Source of the DNA: Nitrospira sp.
Lineage (GTDB): Bacteria; Nitrospirota; Nitrospiria; Nitrospirales; Nitrospiraceae
NCBI GenBank assembly: GCA_029194675.1
Contig: JARFXP010000003.1
Location: 698,069-762,068, forward strand
Reading direction: 5' to 3'
Length of the DNA stretch: 64,000 bases
The notes under the pieces are model-generated. The model was not told the origin of the DNA and did no database searches. It saw only the letters and a list, made by a program, of their open reading frames with translations. Both the position numbers and the translations under genes were made by a program. Below are positions 63,868 through 64,000 of the stretch, one piece after another (within the stretch, counting starts at the first letter, position 1; every line of letters begins with the position of its first letter).

Positions 63868-64000
63868 CCTACCCGACAAGTGTCAACACATCGCTGACAC
63901 ATGAATTGGTCTTCATGCGCGACAAGACATCGCTGACTGTACCCAGTTGACCCTCCGGCACTCGTGCGGAAGTCACCGGACGACGCATGACTTCAGAGCA
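63868..64000 (-). CDS. Possible 3' end of an upstream gene (partial)
   Basis: A minus-strand frame is open from the window edge to a TAG at 63868. Its product end reads [20 protein letters not shown] and carries two VSDVL motifs. It could be the C-terminus of the gene before ribBA, but no family was recognised, and it may equally be spacer. Confidence 0.25.

Noticed and set aside
63868..63987. Complete 39-residue gene upstream of ribBA
   Set aside because: Its ATG at 63987 lacks a ribosome binding site and the frame is open to the window edge, so it is listed only as a possible partial gene.
1..64000. tRNA, rRNA, CRISPR arrays or prophage modules
   Set aside because: No cloverleaf, rRNA stretch, regularly spaced direct repeats or phage structural genes were seen on either strand by eye.

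Overview
The window looks like chromosomal DNA of a Nitrospira-type bacterium (phylum Nitrospirota). The strongest pointer is a periplasmic chlorite dismutase at 59479-60270. It closely resembles the Nitrospira enzyme as I remember it and keeps every catalytic residue I can check. Supporting signs are a B1/B2/C lasso-type gene set, many small lipoproteins, and tandem heptamer repeats inside a coding region. No rRNA, tRNA or CRISPR array was seen. The taxonomic call is inference.

Layout. 0-5 kb: two convergent HDOD proteins, then a minus-strand operon of four lipoproteins, three of them paralogues. 5.3-9.3 kb: two divergent genes that each carry one GlnE-type nucleotidyltransferase half; one adds two N-terminal ACT-like domains. 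9.5-11 kb: a lipoprotein gene cut by a decayed IS1182-type element. 11.8-15.9 kb: purL, purF and a PilZ protein. 16-20 kb: a thioredoxin-like protein, a 22-bp inverted repeat, and a translationally coupled operon (beta-lactamase-fold protein, TPR protein, unknown, O-methyltransferase). 20-27 kb: a DCC protein, an exported protein, a TPR metallopeptidase, recG and ppx/gppA. 27.5-30.7 kb: an accessory patch with a truncated nucleotidyltransferase pair, a sugar-transfer-type ATP-grasp protein, and a PqqD-like/methyltransferase fusion whose 3' end is duplicated as a relic 1.7 kb away. 30.7-35.9 kb: cupredoxin, histone-H1-like protein, pentapeptide-repeat protein, scpA-scpB and a desaturase.

36-38.8 kb holds a lasso-peptide-like cassette (PqqD/B1, transglutaminase-like B2, asparagine-synthetase-like C) behind a recognisable promoter. 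No precursor gene is recognisable. A 132-bp ends-only transposable element supplies the last codons of the C gene. 38.9-50.9 kb carries a glycosyltransferase, TPR proteins, a PagL-like barrel, a double nitroreductase (SagB/ThcOx), a response regulator, a Tat-exported DUF882 protein, an ArsB/NhaD-type transporter and a DUF4403 lipoprotein.

51-57.3 kb looks like a remnant accessory or defence island: a cupin, a 1350-residue SNF2-type helicase, the decayed 3' end of a second gene, and a frameshifted antitoxin. The helicase tail is 25 units of 15 residues, with a 120-residue super-repeat. From 57.3 kb to the end is a minus-strand housekeeping operon: ribBA-ribH-nusB-purB-cld-purC-(structured spacer)-membrane protein-purS-purQ. 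The chlorite dismutase gene is translationally coupled to purB. Together with purL and purF, most of de novo purine synthesis is present, in two places.
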